Below are positions 15,071-21,140 of a DNA stretch of 21,724 nt, piece after piece. The DNA comes from JANNOG01 sp050329415 (GTDB lineage Bacteria > Actinomycetota > Actinomycetes > Actinomycetales > JBBAYJ01), in assembly GCA_050329415.1 (NCBI GenBank), contig JBHJOS010000076.1, positions 1-21,724 on the forward strand, in the 5' to 3' direction. The notes beneath the pieces are model-generated. The model worked only from the letters and a program-made list of their open reading frames with translations, had not been told where the DNA came from and did not search any database. Numbering within the stretch: the stretch's first letter is position 1; the number at the start of each line of letters is the position of its first letter. The position numbers were made by a program, and so were the translations under genes.

Positions 15071-15486
15071 GACAGGAGCCGTTGCCGCGCCCGCCAGGCG
15101 GCGAGGGCCCGCTCGGCCGCCCGATCGTTCTCGTCCACCTCGGAGTCGATCTCGTCCGGGTACTCGGCGTAGTAGTCCAGCGCAGCACGCACCGCGGGTT
15201 CGGGCAGCGACATCTCCTCGGCGACGGACGCGATCGACGCCTCGCCCCGGACGGTGGTGAGGCGGACCGCCGACACCACCTCCCAGACGTCCGGCCCCAC
15301 CGCCAGGGCGGCCCTGCGACCGGACGGCCCGTCCCGGAAGACGATGCCGGGGTGCTCACGCGAACGGAGGCCCTCGTCGACGAGCCGCTGAGCGAGACCT
15401 GAGGGGGTCGAGGCAGCGGCTCGCGCCGATCGCCGCAAGCGGTCGAGCAGGGAGTCCTCGAAGCGGATGGACAGCGGCATCGCCAT
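15067..15486 (-). CDS. RHH / DUF433-like antitoxin
   Basis: A 139-residue protein with two parts. Residues 1-45 look like a ribbon-helix-helix (MPLSIRFEDSLLDRLRRSAR then SGLAQRLVDEGLR), the DNA-binding and dimer module. Residues 46-120 contain HPGIVFRDGPSGRRAAL, GPDVWEVVSAVR and a helix-turn-helix-like VAEEMSLPEPAVRAALDYY, resembling DUF433. The tail is acidic then basic. It is placed directly upstream of, and overlapping, the DUF5615-like toxin, so it most likely neutralises it and represses the operon. There is no Shine-Dalgarno before ATG 15486. Instead TACGAT lies 7 bases upstream, as in leaderless actinobacterial genes; a second in-frame ATG is two codons on. Confidence 0.75.
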   Translation of the reverse strand: MAMPLSIRFEDSLLDRLRRSARAAASTPSGLAQRLVDEGLRSREHPGIVFRDGPSGRRAALAVGPDVWEVVSAVRLTTVRGEASIASVAEEMSLPEPAVRAALDYYAEYPDEIDSEVDENDRAAERALAAWRARQRLLS

Positions 15487-15487
15487 G

Positions 15488-15520
15488 CGCTACATCGTAG
15501 CGTGACTTGTCGATCGTAGC
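15488..15520 (-). promoter_or_regulatory. Leaderless promoter and operator repeats of the toxin-antitoxin operon
   Basis: On the minus strand, TACGAT (15499-15494) is followed by 7 bases and then the ATG at 15486, matching TANNNT -10 boxes of leaderless genes. The 8-mer GCTACGAT is present twice (15520-15513 and 15501-15494), 19 bp apart. The nearer copy is part of an inverted repeat CGCTAC (15488-15493) / GTAGCG (15497-15502). Repeats overlapping the -10 box suit autorepression by the RHH antitoxin. No clear -35 box was seen. Confidence 0.5.
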
Positions 15521-15523
15521 TGC

Positions 15524-15548
15524 CGAGAAACTGAGGATCTCAGTCTCG
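15524..15548 (-). terminator. Hairpin downstream of the hydrolase pseudogene
   Basis: ACTGAG (15530-15535) and CTCAGT (15539-15544) form a perfect 6-bp stem with a 3-base loop. It is extended by CGAG/CTCG outside a two-base bulge. On the minus strand it lies just after the hydrolase stop (15551) and is followed by TTCTC, so it could separate that unit from the toxin-antitoxin operon. Confidence 0.45.
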
Positions 15549-15550
15549 TA

Positions 15551-16170
15551 TCAGCCGTCATGTCCGACCACGTGGCCGCTCAGTGGTGTTGACCCAAGCC
15601 AGCCCGACACCGCGGCGTGGTAGTCGAACGGCCGCTCCTCCTGCAGGTGGTGGCCGGCGTGGTCCATGACGTACAGGTGCCCGTGCCGCACCATCCGGGC
15701 CAGCATGAGCGGGTGGTCCGGGGTGAGGAGCGCGTCGTACATCCCCACGCGAACAGCACCGGCGCCGCGACCCGGCCCAGCCGGTCGGTCGGTCGGTCGG
15801 TCGGTCCTGCCACTCCCCGCGCGGGGAGTCCGACCGGGCGGCCAGCTCCATCTCCTCGGGGTCCAGCGACTGCTGGTACCGCGGGTCGATCGTCTTTCCG
15901 AGGATCCGGTCGCCGTCGTACCACTCGAGGGGGGCGATGAGGTTGCGCATCTTCTCGCGGGTGGGGCCCGTAGAAGACCGGCATCGATCCGGTGACGACA
16001 AGGGAGCGCACGCGCTCCGGGTGCGTCACGGCGAGGTCGAGCGCGATGATGCCGCCCCACGAGTGCAGCCGGGCCCTCCGCCGTGCAGGGAAGATCGTCA
16101 GAGGGCCATCGTCCGGACCGAGCTCTACCACGTGGAACCGCACATCGCCGGCCCGGACGTCGCGCCCGGG
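15551..16170 (-). pseudogene. Alpha/beta hydrolase pseudogene (proline iminopeptidase-like)
   Basis: Pieces of one alpha/beta hydrolase lie in three frames. The first piece, from about 16170, reads VRFHVVELGPDDGPLTIF and then jumps to HSWGGIIALDLAVTHPERVR, the nucleophile-elbow region, so the oxyanion-hole and cap-proximal part (about 90 residues) is missing. An extra base in a G run at 15963-15966 shifts the frame to REKMRNLIAPLEWYDGDRIL and DPRYQQSLDPEEMELAARSD. The (GGTC)6 tract at 15783-15806 shifts it again to RLGRVAAPVLFAWG. A missing base in the C run at 15743-15746 gives the last piece, MYDALLTPDHPLMLARMVRH, ending at 15551. Two homopolymer slips could be sequencing errors, but the internal deletion cannot. 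It lies next to other decayed genes, so real decay is likely. The 5' boundary is uncertain. Confidence 0.72.
15783..15806. repeat. (GGTC)6 tetranucleotide microsatellite
   Basis: Six perfect GGTC units lie inside the hydrolase pseudogene. On the coding strand they read as Asp-Arg-Pro-Thr repeats. The conserved protein segments on the two sides are out of frame with each other. Gaining one unit or losing two would bring these two segments into one frame. Confidence 0.9.
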
Positions 16171-16227
16171 CGGCGGGTCGTCGACGGGGACGGCGTTCGG
16201 GTCGGCGCAGGGAGACGTCCTCGTGTG

Positions 16228-16298
16228 ATCGTCACAAGACACCCGATTCGCCGGTCGATCCGGCTGTTGGATCATCGATTCGGGTGTCTTGTTGCGAT
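16228..16298. repeat. 23-bp imperfect inverted repeat
   Basis: The left arm 16228-16250 and right arm 16276-16298 match in 20 of 23 positions when one is reverse-complemented. The core ACAAGACACCCGA is identical. The 25-base centre carries no gene. It lies between the decayed 5' end of the hydrolase and the DUF427 gene. It could be a mobile-element relic, a recombination scar or a strong hairpin. The stretch from 16299 to 16462 shows nothing recognisable. Confidence 0.75.
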
Positions 16299-16462
16299 CA
16301 TGACGAGCCGACGCCGGCTGAGCGGTCGCGCTCAGCCCCGGGCAAGGCGCTCGGACAGCCCCCATCGCCGCGTTGCGCAGCGGCACCGACAGCCGCGGCA
16401 CCGGGTACCGGGGCTCCCCTACCGGCACATCGATGATCTGGCCGACGGCTGATCGGGTCCGG

Positions 16463-17314
16463 TCAGCCGACCTCGCGGCCGTCCACCAGGACAGAGACGC
16501 CGTCGCCGGCGAAGGCGAGGTGCCCCGGCAGCAGCGTGGCCTCGGCCAGCGGGTCCTCGTACCCCCACGCGACGTCGGGCGGGCCGTCGACCAGGGACCG
16601 GTAGGTGGCCACGCCCTTGTACGGGCACACCGTCAGCGTCTGGCTGTCCCGCAGCAGCCCGGTCCGGACGTCGTCGACCGGGACGTACCAGCGCGGCGGC
16701 AGCGAGGTCTCGAAGACGCCGACCGGGCGCGTGGTGTCGGCCAGCGTGACCCGGGTCCCGTCCGGACGGGTCCACACCACCTCGACGTGCCGGCTGCTCG
16801 GCCGGGCGTCGACCCGGTGGAAGGGGTCGCGCGGGTGCCCGAGCACCGGCTCGTCCTCCTCGAGGACGGCGTCCAGCGGGGCGGGGCCCGGCCCGGTGTC
16901 GAGCTTCTCCAGGTAGAGACCGGCCAGCCCGGCCAGGCCCGGCAGCTCGGGGTTCGGTACCTCGTAGGTCCACAGCAGGTCCTCGACGACCCGCTGCCCC
17001 ACCCGCACCGAGCGGTAGGAGGCGTCGCCCTTGAACGGGCAGTGCGTCACGGTGTCGCTCGGCACCAGCACGTCGTCGTGGACGTCGGCCCACGGCACGT
17101 AGTACCGCGGCATGAGGTTGGTCTCGTGGAGGATGACCGCGGCCGTGGTGTCGAGCACGGTCTCGCCGACCCCCGCCCCGGCGCCGTCACCGACGAGGAC
17201 GCGGATCCGCTTGGCCGTCGGGGTGAGCAGGATGCGGTGCGCCGGGCCGTCGATGACGTAGTTGGCGGCCCCGGGGGCGGCGGACAGCGGTCCGGGCGGG
17301 AAGGTCAGTGCCAT
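16463..17314 (-). CDS. Tandem DUF427-domain protein
   Basis: A 283-residue protein with two copies of DUF427, a small beta-rich domain of unknown function common in actinobacteria. The first copy (about 25-125) has ILLTPTAKRIRVLVGD, PRYYVPWADV, CPFKGDASYRSV and WTYEVPNPE. The second (about 165-275) has VEVVWTRPDGTRVTLADT, PPRWYVPVDDV, CPYKGVATYRSL and WGYEDPLAEA. The repeated C-P-[FY]-K-G-x-A-[ST]-Y-R-S motif is the family hallmark and is kept in both halves, so neither copy is obviously dead. ATG 17314 gives a natural N-terminus; the frame is open further upstream but overlaps the divergent regulator. No function can be assigned. Confidence 0.85.
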   Translation of the reverse strand: MALTFPPGPLSAAPGAANYVIDGPAHRILLTPTAKRIRVLVGDGAGAGVGETVLDTTAAVILHETNLMPRYYVPWADVHDDVLVPSDTVTHCPFKGDASYRSVRVGQRVVEDLLWTYEVPNPELPGLAGLAGLYLEKLDTGPGPAPLDAVLEEDEPVLGHPRDPFHRVDARPSSRHVEVVWTRPDGTRVTLADTTRPVGVFETSLPPRWYVPVDDVRTGLLRDSQTLTVCPYKGVATYRSLVDGPPDVAWGYEDPLAEATLLPGHLAFAGDGVSVLVDGREVG

Positions 17315-17347
17315 GGCGTCGTCAACGGCGGGCGGTGCGGCGGCCTT

Positions 17348-17360
17348 CCGCCGCGAGCGG
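17348..17360. promoter_or_regulatory. CGC-N5-GCG site upstream of the clgR-like gene
   Basis: CCGC (17348-17351) and GCGG (17357-17360) form a short palindrome with a 5-base centre. It matches the CGC-N5-GCG core reported for ClgR operators in actinobacteria. It lies in the 117-bp region between DUF427 and the regulator. Such short motifs are common by chance at this GC content. Confidence 0.25.
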
Positions 17361-17431
17361 TTCCGGCCTCGGTGATTCTGCTGTCGGCGGAGTGCGCGCC
17401 GGTGTCGCCGCGGGCGGGCCACGCTGGAGCG

Positions 17432-17800
17432 GTGCTGCTGCGACACGTGATCGGGGACGTCCTGCGCCGGGCGCGGCGCGCCCGCGGCCGGACGCTGGAG
17501 TCCGTGGCCCGGGAGGCGGCGATGTCCATGCAGTACCTGTCCGAGCTGGAGCGGGGCCGCAAGGACGCCTCGTCCGAGATCCTCCGCAGCGTGTGCGGGG
17601 CGCTCGGGGTCCGGCTGGAGGACGTCCTCGACGAGGCGGTGGACCTGCTGCGCCAGACCCGGGCGGCCCGAGAAGCGGGCGCCGCGACGGGCCGGACGCG
17701 CTCCGCCCTCGTGCTGCGTGCCCGGCTGGCCCGTCCCGCGGCGGCGGCTCGGCACCGCGGCGTCGGCGCGAGGGTCAGCGACCTCGCGCTCGCCGCCTGA
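17432..17800 (+). CDS. clgR: XRE-family regulator, ClgR/PopR-like
   Basis: A helix-turn-helix protein of 122 residues. VLLRHVIGDVLRRARRARG leads into the HTH, with LESVAREAAMSMQYLSELER and GRKDASSEILRSVCGALGV. The phrase Y-L-S-E-[VL]-E-R-G-R-K-[ED]-A-S-S-E is the hallmark of ClgR and PopR, activators of clp protease genes in Corynebacterium and Streptomyces. The GTG at 17432 matches the usual N-terminus; a GGAG sits very close to it (17426-17429). The C-terminus is Ala/Arg-rich and ends in LALAA, an Ala-Ala tail like those that make ClgR and PopR substrates of Clp protease. It converges on a clpP gene 34 bp downstream, which strongly supports the role. PopR rather than ClgR orthology is possible. 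Confidence 0.8.
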   Translation: MLLRHVIGDVLRRARRARGRTLESVAREAAMSMQYLSELERGRKDASSEILRSVCGALGVRLEDVLDEAVDLLRQTRAAREAGAATGRTRSALVLRARLARPAAAARHRGVGARVSDLALAA

Positions 17801-17834
17801 CGTTCTCTCGCCGCCCGGTGGGCAACGCCGCGCG

Positions 17835-18413
17835 TCAGGCGCCTGACACGTCCCGGGTCGACGTCACGACCCGGTCGACGAGGCCGTAGTCGCGGGCCTG
17901 AGTGGCCGTGAACCAGCGGTCGCGGTCGGAGTCGGTGATGACGGTCGCGACGTCCTGGCCGGCGTGCTGGGCGATCAGTCCGGCGACCTGCTGCTTCATG
18001 TGGGTGAGCTGCTGGGCCTGGATGGCGATGTCGGCCGCCGTGCCACCCATCCCGCCGGACGGCTGGTGCATCATGATCCGGGCGTGCGGCAGGGCGTACC
18101 GCTTGCCGGAGGCCCCGGCGCACGCGAGGACCTGCGCCATCGAGGCCGCCATCCCCATGACGACCGTCCCCACGTCCGGCTCGATGTACTGCATCGTGTC
18201 GTAGACGGCCATCCCGGCGTCGACGGAACCGCCCGGGGAGTTGATGTAGAGGAAGATGTCGCGCACCGGGTCGTCGGCCGCCAGCAGGAGCAGCTGCGCC
18301 GCGATCGCGTTGGCGTTGTCCTCTCGGACCTCCGAGCCGAGGACCACGATGCGCTGCGCGAGCAGCCGCTGGTAGACGGAGTCGTCGAGGCCGGCGGTGG
18401 TGGGAGTCGTCAT
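17835..18413 (-). CDS. clpP: ATP-dependent Clp protease proteolytic subunit
   Basis: Serine peptidase subunit of the Clp complex, forming heptameric rings with an ATPase such as ClpX or ClpC. The 192 residues carry the full catalytic triad S91 (GMAASMAQ), H116 (MMHQPSGG) and D165 (DSDRDRWF), at a constant offset of 6 from E. coli mature numbering. INSPGGSVDAGMAVYDTMQ is the classical strand/helix before it. The ATG at 18413 begins MTTPTTAGLDDSVYQRLL, a normal mature-like N-terminus. Unlike housekeeping clpP1-clpP2-clpX clusters it stands alone, so it is probably an accessory paralogue. A clgR/popR-like gene lies tail-to-tail next to it, and a perfect palindrome 40 bp upstream is a candidate operator. 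The reading frame continues open upstream past 18701. Confidence 0.93.
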   Translation of the reverse strand: MTTPTTAGLDDSVYQRLLAQRIVVLGSEVREDNANAIAAQLLLLAADDPVRDIFLYINSPGGSVDAGMAVYDTMQYIEPDVGTVVMGMAASMAQVLACAGASGKRYALPHARIMMHQPSGGMGGTAADIAIQAQQLTHMKQQVAGLIAQHAGQDVATVITDSDRDRWFTATQARDYGLVDRVVTSTRDVSGA

Positions 18414-18452
18414 GCCCGCCAGCCTGCGCCGGCGCGGCCACTCGTGACCGCG

Positions 18453-18471
18453 TCTCCGCCCGAGGCGGAGA
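18453..18471. promoter_or_regulatory. Perfect 19-bp palindrome upstream of clpP
   Basis: TCTCCGCC (18453-18460), centre CGA, GGCGGAGA (18464-18471). The core reads CGC-N5-GCG, the pattern of ClgR boxes in other actinobacteria. It lies 40 bp before the clpP ATG, a normal position for an activator or operator site. The assignment to the neighbouring ClgR-like protein is inferred. Confidence 0.5.
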
Positions 18472-18539
18472 ATCGGCGTCGACCCAGCGCGGGCGATCTC
18501 GACCGCCAGCGGCTCATCGCGGTCGGACCTGCCCGACAT

Positions 18540-18701
18540 GCCCCCCAGCGCCCTGGCCGACGACTTCCGGCAGAGGCGGCATGGCTCGACGAGCCGACCC
18601 CACCGCACCCGCAGGACGTGGGTGCCGGAGTTCTCGCAGGCCGTCCCGACCGGCAGGGTCGCGCGGTCGACGGGGCACTCCTCGAGGCGGCTCCGGTCCA
18701 T
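18540..18701 (-). CDS. Possible small Cys-rich (zinc-ribbon-like) product, no own stop
   Basis: From ATG 18701 the frame reads about 54 codons with almost entirely G/C third positions (about 52 of 54). They include four cysteines in EECPV, GTACENSGTHVLRVRWGRL and EPCRLCRK, that is Cys-x12-Cys-x18-Cys-x2-Cys, resembling a small zinc ribbon. It begins 35 bp after the ferredoxin-NADP reductase stop on the same strand. Codon bias fades after about 18540, yet there is no stop: the frame continues into clpP, ending at 17835. It may be a real small gene that lost its stop, an N-terminal extension of ClpP, or chance openness at high GC. No strong ribosome-binding site is seen. I do not recognise the family. 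Confidence 0.3.
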
Positions 18702-18736
18702 GACGTCGATGCGGCCGGCGGCGATGACGAGGGGCG

Positions 18737-19780
18737 TCAGGGAACTCCGGTGGCGGCGGGGACGGTGTCGGGCCTCGGCTCGTACGTCTCCGGATGGGCG
18801 CTGGAGTGGCCCGGGAACACGTGCAGGGTCGGGTCGACGACGACGGCCGCGTTGTTGACCGCGGTCGCCGCCTCCCCGAAACCCACGGAGATGAGCCGGA
18901 CCTTCCCGGGGTACTCGGTGACGTCGCCGGCGGCGAAGATCCGGGGCAGCGACGTCTGCATCCGGGTGTCGACCTCGATGCGGCGCCCGGACATCCGCAT
19001 CCCCCATGTGGTGAGCGGGCCGAGGTCGCTGGTGAAGCCGAGCGCGGCGACGACCCGGGTCGCGGGCAGGACGTGGCGCTCGCCCGTCTTCTTGTGCGCG
19101 ATCTCGATCTCGCCGACGTCGAGGTCGCCTCGCAGGGCGGCGACCTCGCAGAAAGTGTGGATCGGCACCCCGAGGCCCGCCACCTTGTCGACCGTCGACC
19201 GGTGGGCGCGGAACCGGTCAGTGCGGTGCACCAGGGTGACGGACCGAGCGAGCGGATAGAGGTTCTCGGCCCAGTCGAAGGCCGAGTCGCCGCCACCGAC
19301 GATCACGACCTCCTCCCCGGCGTACGCCGCGAGCGACGGGACGAAGTACGCCAGCCCGCGGCCCTCCCACCCGTCACCGGCCGGCAGCGGCCGGGGCGTG
19401 AACGCCCCGATCCCCGCGGTGAGCACGACCGCGCCGGCGTGCACCTCGACGCCCGCGGCGGAGGTGACGACCGGTCGCTCGCCGACCATCCGCAACGCGA
19501 TGGCCTGCTGGTCGAGCAGGTACCGGGGCGAGAACGTCGCGGCCTGGGCGAGCAGGCCGTCGACGAGGTCCCGGCCCTTGACCGCGGGGAACCCGGCGAC
19601 GTCGTAGATCGGCTTCTCGGGGTACATCGCCGTGACCTGCCCGCCCGGCTCGGGCAGGGAGTCCACGACGGCGACCGACAGGCCGCGGGCTCCGGCGTAG
19701 TAGGCACCGTACAACCCGGCGGGCCCCGCCCCCACGACGAGGATGTCGCAGGTCACGGACTCGATGGCGGCCTCGGGCAT
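18737..19780 (-). CDS. Ferredoxin/flavodoxin-NADP+ reductase, thioredoxin-reductase-like
   Basis: FAD enzyme of 347 residues that moves electrons between NADPH and ferredoxin or flavodoxin. The FAD-binding GAGPAG is at 17-22, followed by EPGGQVTAMYPEKPIYDVAG. The NADPH-binding site VIVGGGDSAFDWAENL is at about 157-172, and the second FAD block FAAGDVTEYPGKVRLISVGF is followed by GEAATAVNN. There is no C-x-x-C redox pair between the two dinucleotide domains, which separates it from thioredoxin reductase and fits the YumC-type FNR. ATG 19780 has AAGGAG 9 bases upstream. An upstream in-frame start would add 31 unlikely residues. Ferredoxin partner is not in the window. A Cys-rich frame follows 35 bp downstream. 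Confidence 0.88.
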   Translation of the reverse strand: MPEAAIESVTCDILVVGAGPAGLYGAYYAGARGLSVAVVDSLPEPGGQVTAMYPEKPIYDVAGFPAVKGRDLVDGLLAQAATFSPRYLLDQQAIALRMVGERPVVTSAAGVEVHAGAVVLTAGIGAFTPRPLPAGDGWEGRGLAYFVPSLAAYAGEEVVIVGGGDSAFDWAENLYPLARSVTLVHRTDRFRAHRSTVDKVAGLGVPIHTFCEVAALRGDLDVGEIEIAHKKTGERHVLPATRVVAALGFTSDLGPLTTWGMRMSGRRIEVDTRMQTSLPRIFAAGDVTEYPGKVRLISVGFGEAATAVNNAAVVVDPTLHVFPGHSSAHPETYEPRPDTVPAATGVP

Positions 19781-19908
19781 GTCGTGGGCTCCTTCCCGCG
19801 GGACGGCATCGGGTACGACCCGTCGGGTGAGTTCCGGGTTGTCGACGCTACCGGAGCCGCGGCGACCGGCCACTGGTACGCCAGCCGGGCCGAACGCCCG
19901 CGGATGGC

Positions 19909-20784
19909 TCAGCCGACGGTGTCGAGGTTCACGAGGGCGAGGGCGACCCGGACGGCGTCCTCACCATGGTCGGCCCTCAGCCGCACGGCGACGCCCTCGA
20001 CCGTCGGGCGGGAGGCGTCCGGGAAGCGCGCCGCGAGCATGGCCACCAGCGCACGGTGCTCGCCTTCCGCCAGCCCCTGGGCGCGACCCTGGGCGCGACC
20101 CTGGGCGCGACCGTGCGCCACGAGGCCACGGCCGAAGTCCGTCCGCCCCACGACCTGCATGATGTCGGTCATCCCGGTTCTCCTCATCGCCGCTACGAGT
20201 GTATCCGTGAGCCCCGGGGCCAGGTAGAAGGCCAACGTCGCCATCGCGAACCTCAGGTCCCGGTCCGGTGCGGCCGCGATGGCCCCGACCACCGGGTCGA
20301 CGACCTCGCTCCCGCCGCCGACCAGGGCGAACGGTGCCAGCGGGGACGACAGCGGGTAGCACTCCCAGGACATGGTCGGGACGTGGACCAGGTGCACCGC
20401 GTTGGACAGCCGACCCAGCCGGAAGTCCACCGGCATCGGCGGCCCGGTGACCTGGACGACGACCTGGACGAGGTCGCTGAGCGGCTGCGGGAGCTTCGCT
20501 CGAGCCAGTCGGACCGCGTACTCGGCCATCCGGGCTGGCATCCCCGGGTCCGGCCCCTGCTGGACCTCGACGTGGACGGCAACCCCGGCGGGCGACAGGA
20601 ACACCAGGTCCGGTCGGTGGGCACCCGCGGGCAGCTCGACCGCGCACGGGGCCCAATCGCCGCCGAGGGACAGCCCAAGGCCGGCCAGCAGGTCCGGCAA
20701 CCCGGCCGTCAGGGTGACCTTCGAGTACGCGTCCCACCGGCGTCGTTCTCCTCCCCGCGAGGCCGGCGTGCTCCGTTCCGCCAC
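19909..20784 (-). CDS. Rpn-like PD-(D/E)XK nuclease-family protein
   Basis: A protein of about 291 residues. RPDLVFLSPAGVAVHVEVQQ contains a PD...E-x-Q core (D59, E73, Q75), the variant of the PD-(D/E)XK nuclease motif found in Rpn/YhgA-like (PF04754-type) proteins. MAEYAVRLARAK follows, as is usual. The C-terminal part has a run of R-A-Q-G repeats encoded by a 12-bp tandem repeat and then a helical tail with LVAMLAARFPD, as in many members. GTG 20784 is chosen because AAGGGGG lies just upstream; ATG 20805 is the alternative but has a weak site. Function may be recombination-promoting nuclease or defence-linked, but this is uncertain. 128 bp separate its stop from the FNR start, and nothing recognisable is seen there. 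Confidence 0.55.
   Translation of the reverse strand: MAERSTPASRGGERRRWDAYSKVTLTAGLPDLLAGLGLSLGGDWAPCAVELPAGAHRPDLVFLSPAGVAVHVEVQQGPDPGMPARMAEYAVRLARAKLPQPLSDLVQVVVQVTGPPMPVDFRLGRLSNAVHLVHVPTMSWECYPLSSPLAPFALVGGGSEVVDPVVGAIAAAPDRDLRFAMATLAFYLAPGLTDTLVAAMRRTGMTDIMQVVGRTDFGRGLVAHGRAQGRAQGRAQGLAEGEHRALVAMLAARFPDASRPTVEGVAVRLRADHGEDAVRVALALVNLDTVG
20075..20110. repeat. 12-bp coding tandem repeat, three exact copies
   Basis: CCCTGGGCGCGA is repeated exactly at 20075-20086, 20087-20098 and 20099-20110, with a degenerate fourth copy beginning at 20111. It is in frame inside the Rpn-like gene and encodes R-A-Q-G units, so copy-number change lengthens or shortens the protein without a frameshift. Confidence 0.85.
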
Positions 20785-20822
20785 ATGTCCCCCTTGCCGT
20801 CCCATTCCGCCGCCGGGGGACG

Positions 20823-21071
20823 CTAGCGGCGGGACGCGGCACCGCCGCCGCGTTGTCCACAGGGGTGGGCCGGCCGGGGCGGCCTGCGACTCAGGGCATC
20901 CGGGCGGGGGGCGAGGACGCCGACGCGGGTCAGCCCGGCGGCGCACTCGTCGACGCCGCGCGTACCGACCGAGACGGACCCGTTCGCGCCCCTCACCCAG
21001 CTCCAGGGGCGGAAGGCGCCGACCATGACGGCGAGCTCGTCGAAGGACTCCGCCCCGAGGCTGTGCTCCAT
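20823..21071 (-). CDS. Small unknown protein
   Basis: An 82-residue frame with ATG 21071 preceded by AGGGGGG 5 bases upstream, a good ribosome-binding site. Third positions are almost all G or C through about residue 60, as in real genes here. It begins MEHSLGAESFDELAVMVGAF and has a Trp pair (RPWSW). It ends in a basic Arg/Pro tail where codon bias weakens. It fits between the GNAT gene and the Rpn-like gene on the same strand, ending 18 bp before the latter's ATG candidate. I do not recognise the family. Confidence 0.42.
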   Translation of the reverse strand: MEHSLGAESFDELAVMVGAFRPWSWVRGANGSVSVGTRGVDECAAGLTRVGVLAPRPDALSRRPPRPAHPCGQRGGGAASRR

Positions 21072-21140
21072 GGCACCCCCCTGCGGCCCGTGGCTGTGTG
21101 CCCCCGGGCTGGAGGACGCTCCCGGTGTCGGACCGGCGAG

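Noticed and set aside
17315..17755. N-terminal extension of the DUF427 protein across the clgR-like gene
   Set aside because: It would run antisense over a well-supported regulator and has no domain similarity; ATG 17314 gives a normal DUF427 N-terminus.
19781..19908. Sigma-70 or SigR-type promoter before the ferredoxin-NADP reductase
   Set aside because: GTCGACA and GGAAC-like elements are present on the minus strand, but the spacing to any -10 box is wrong for either consensus.
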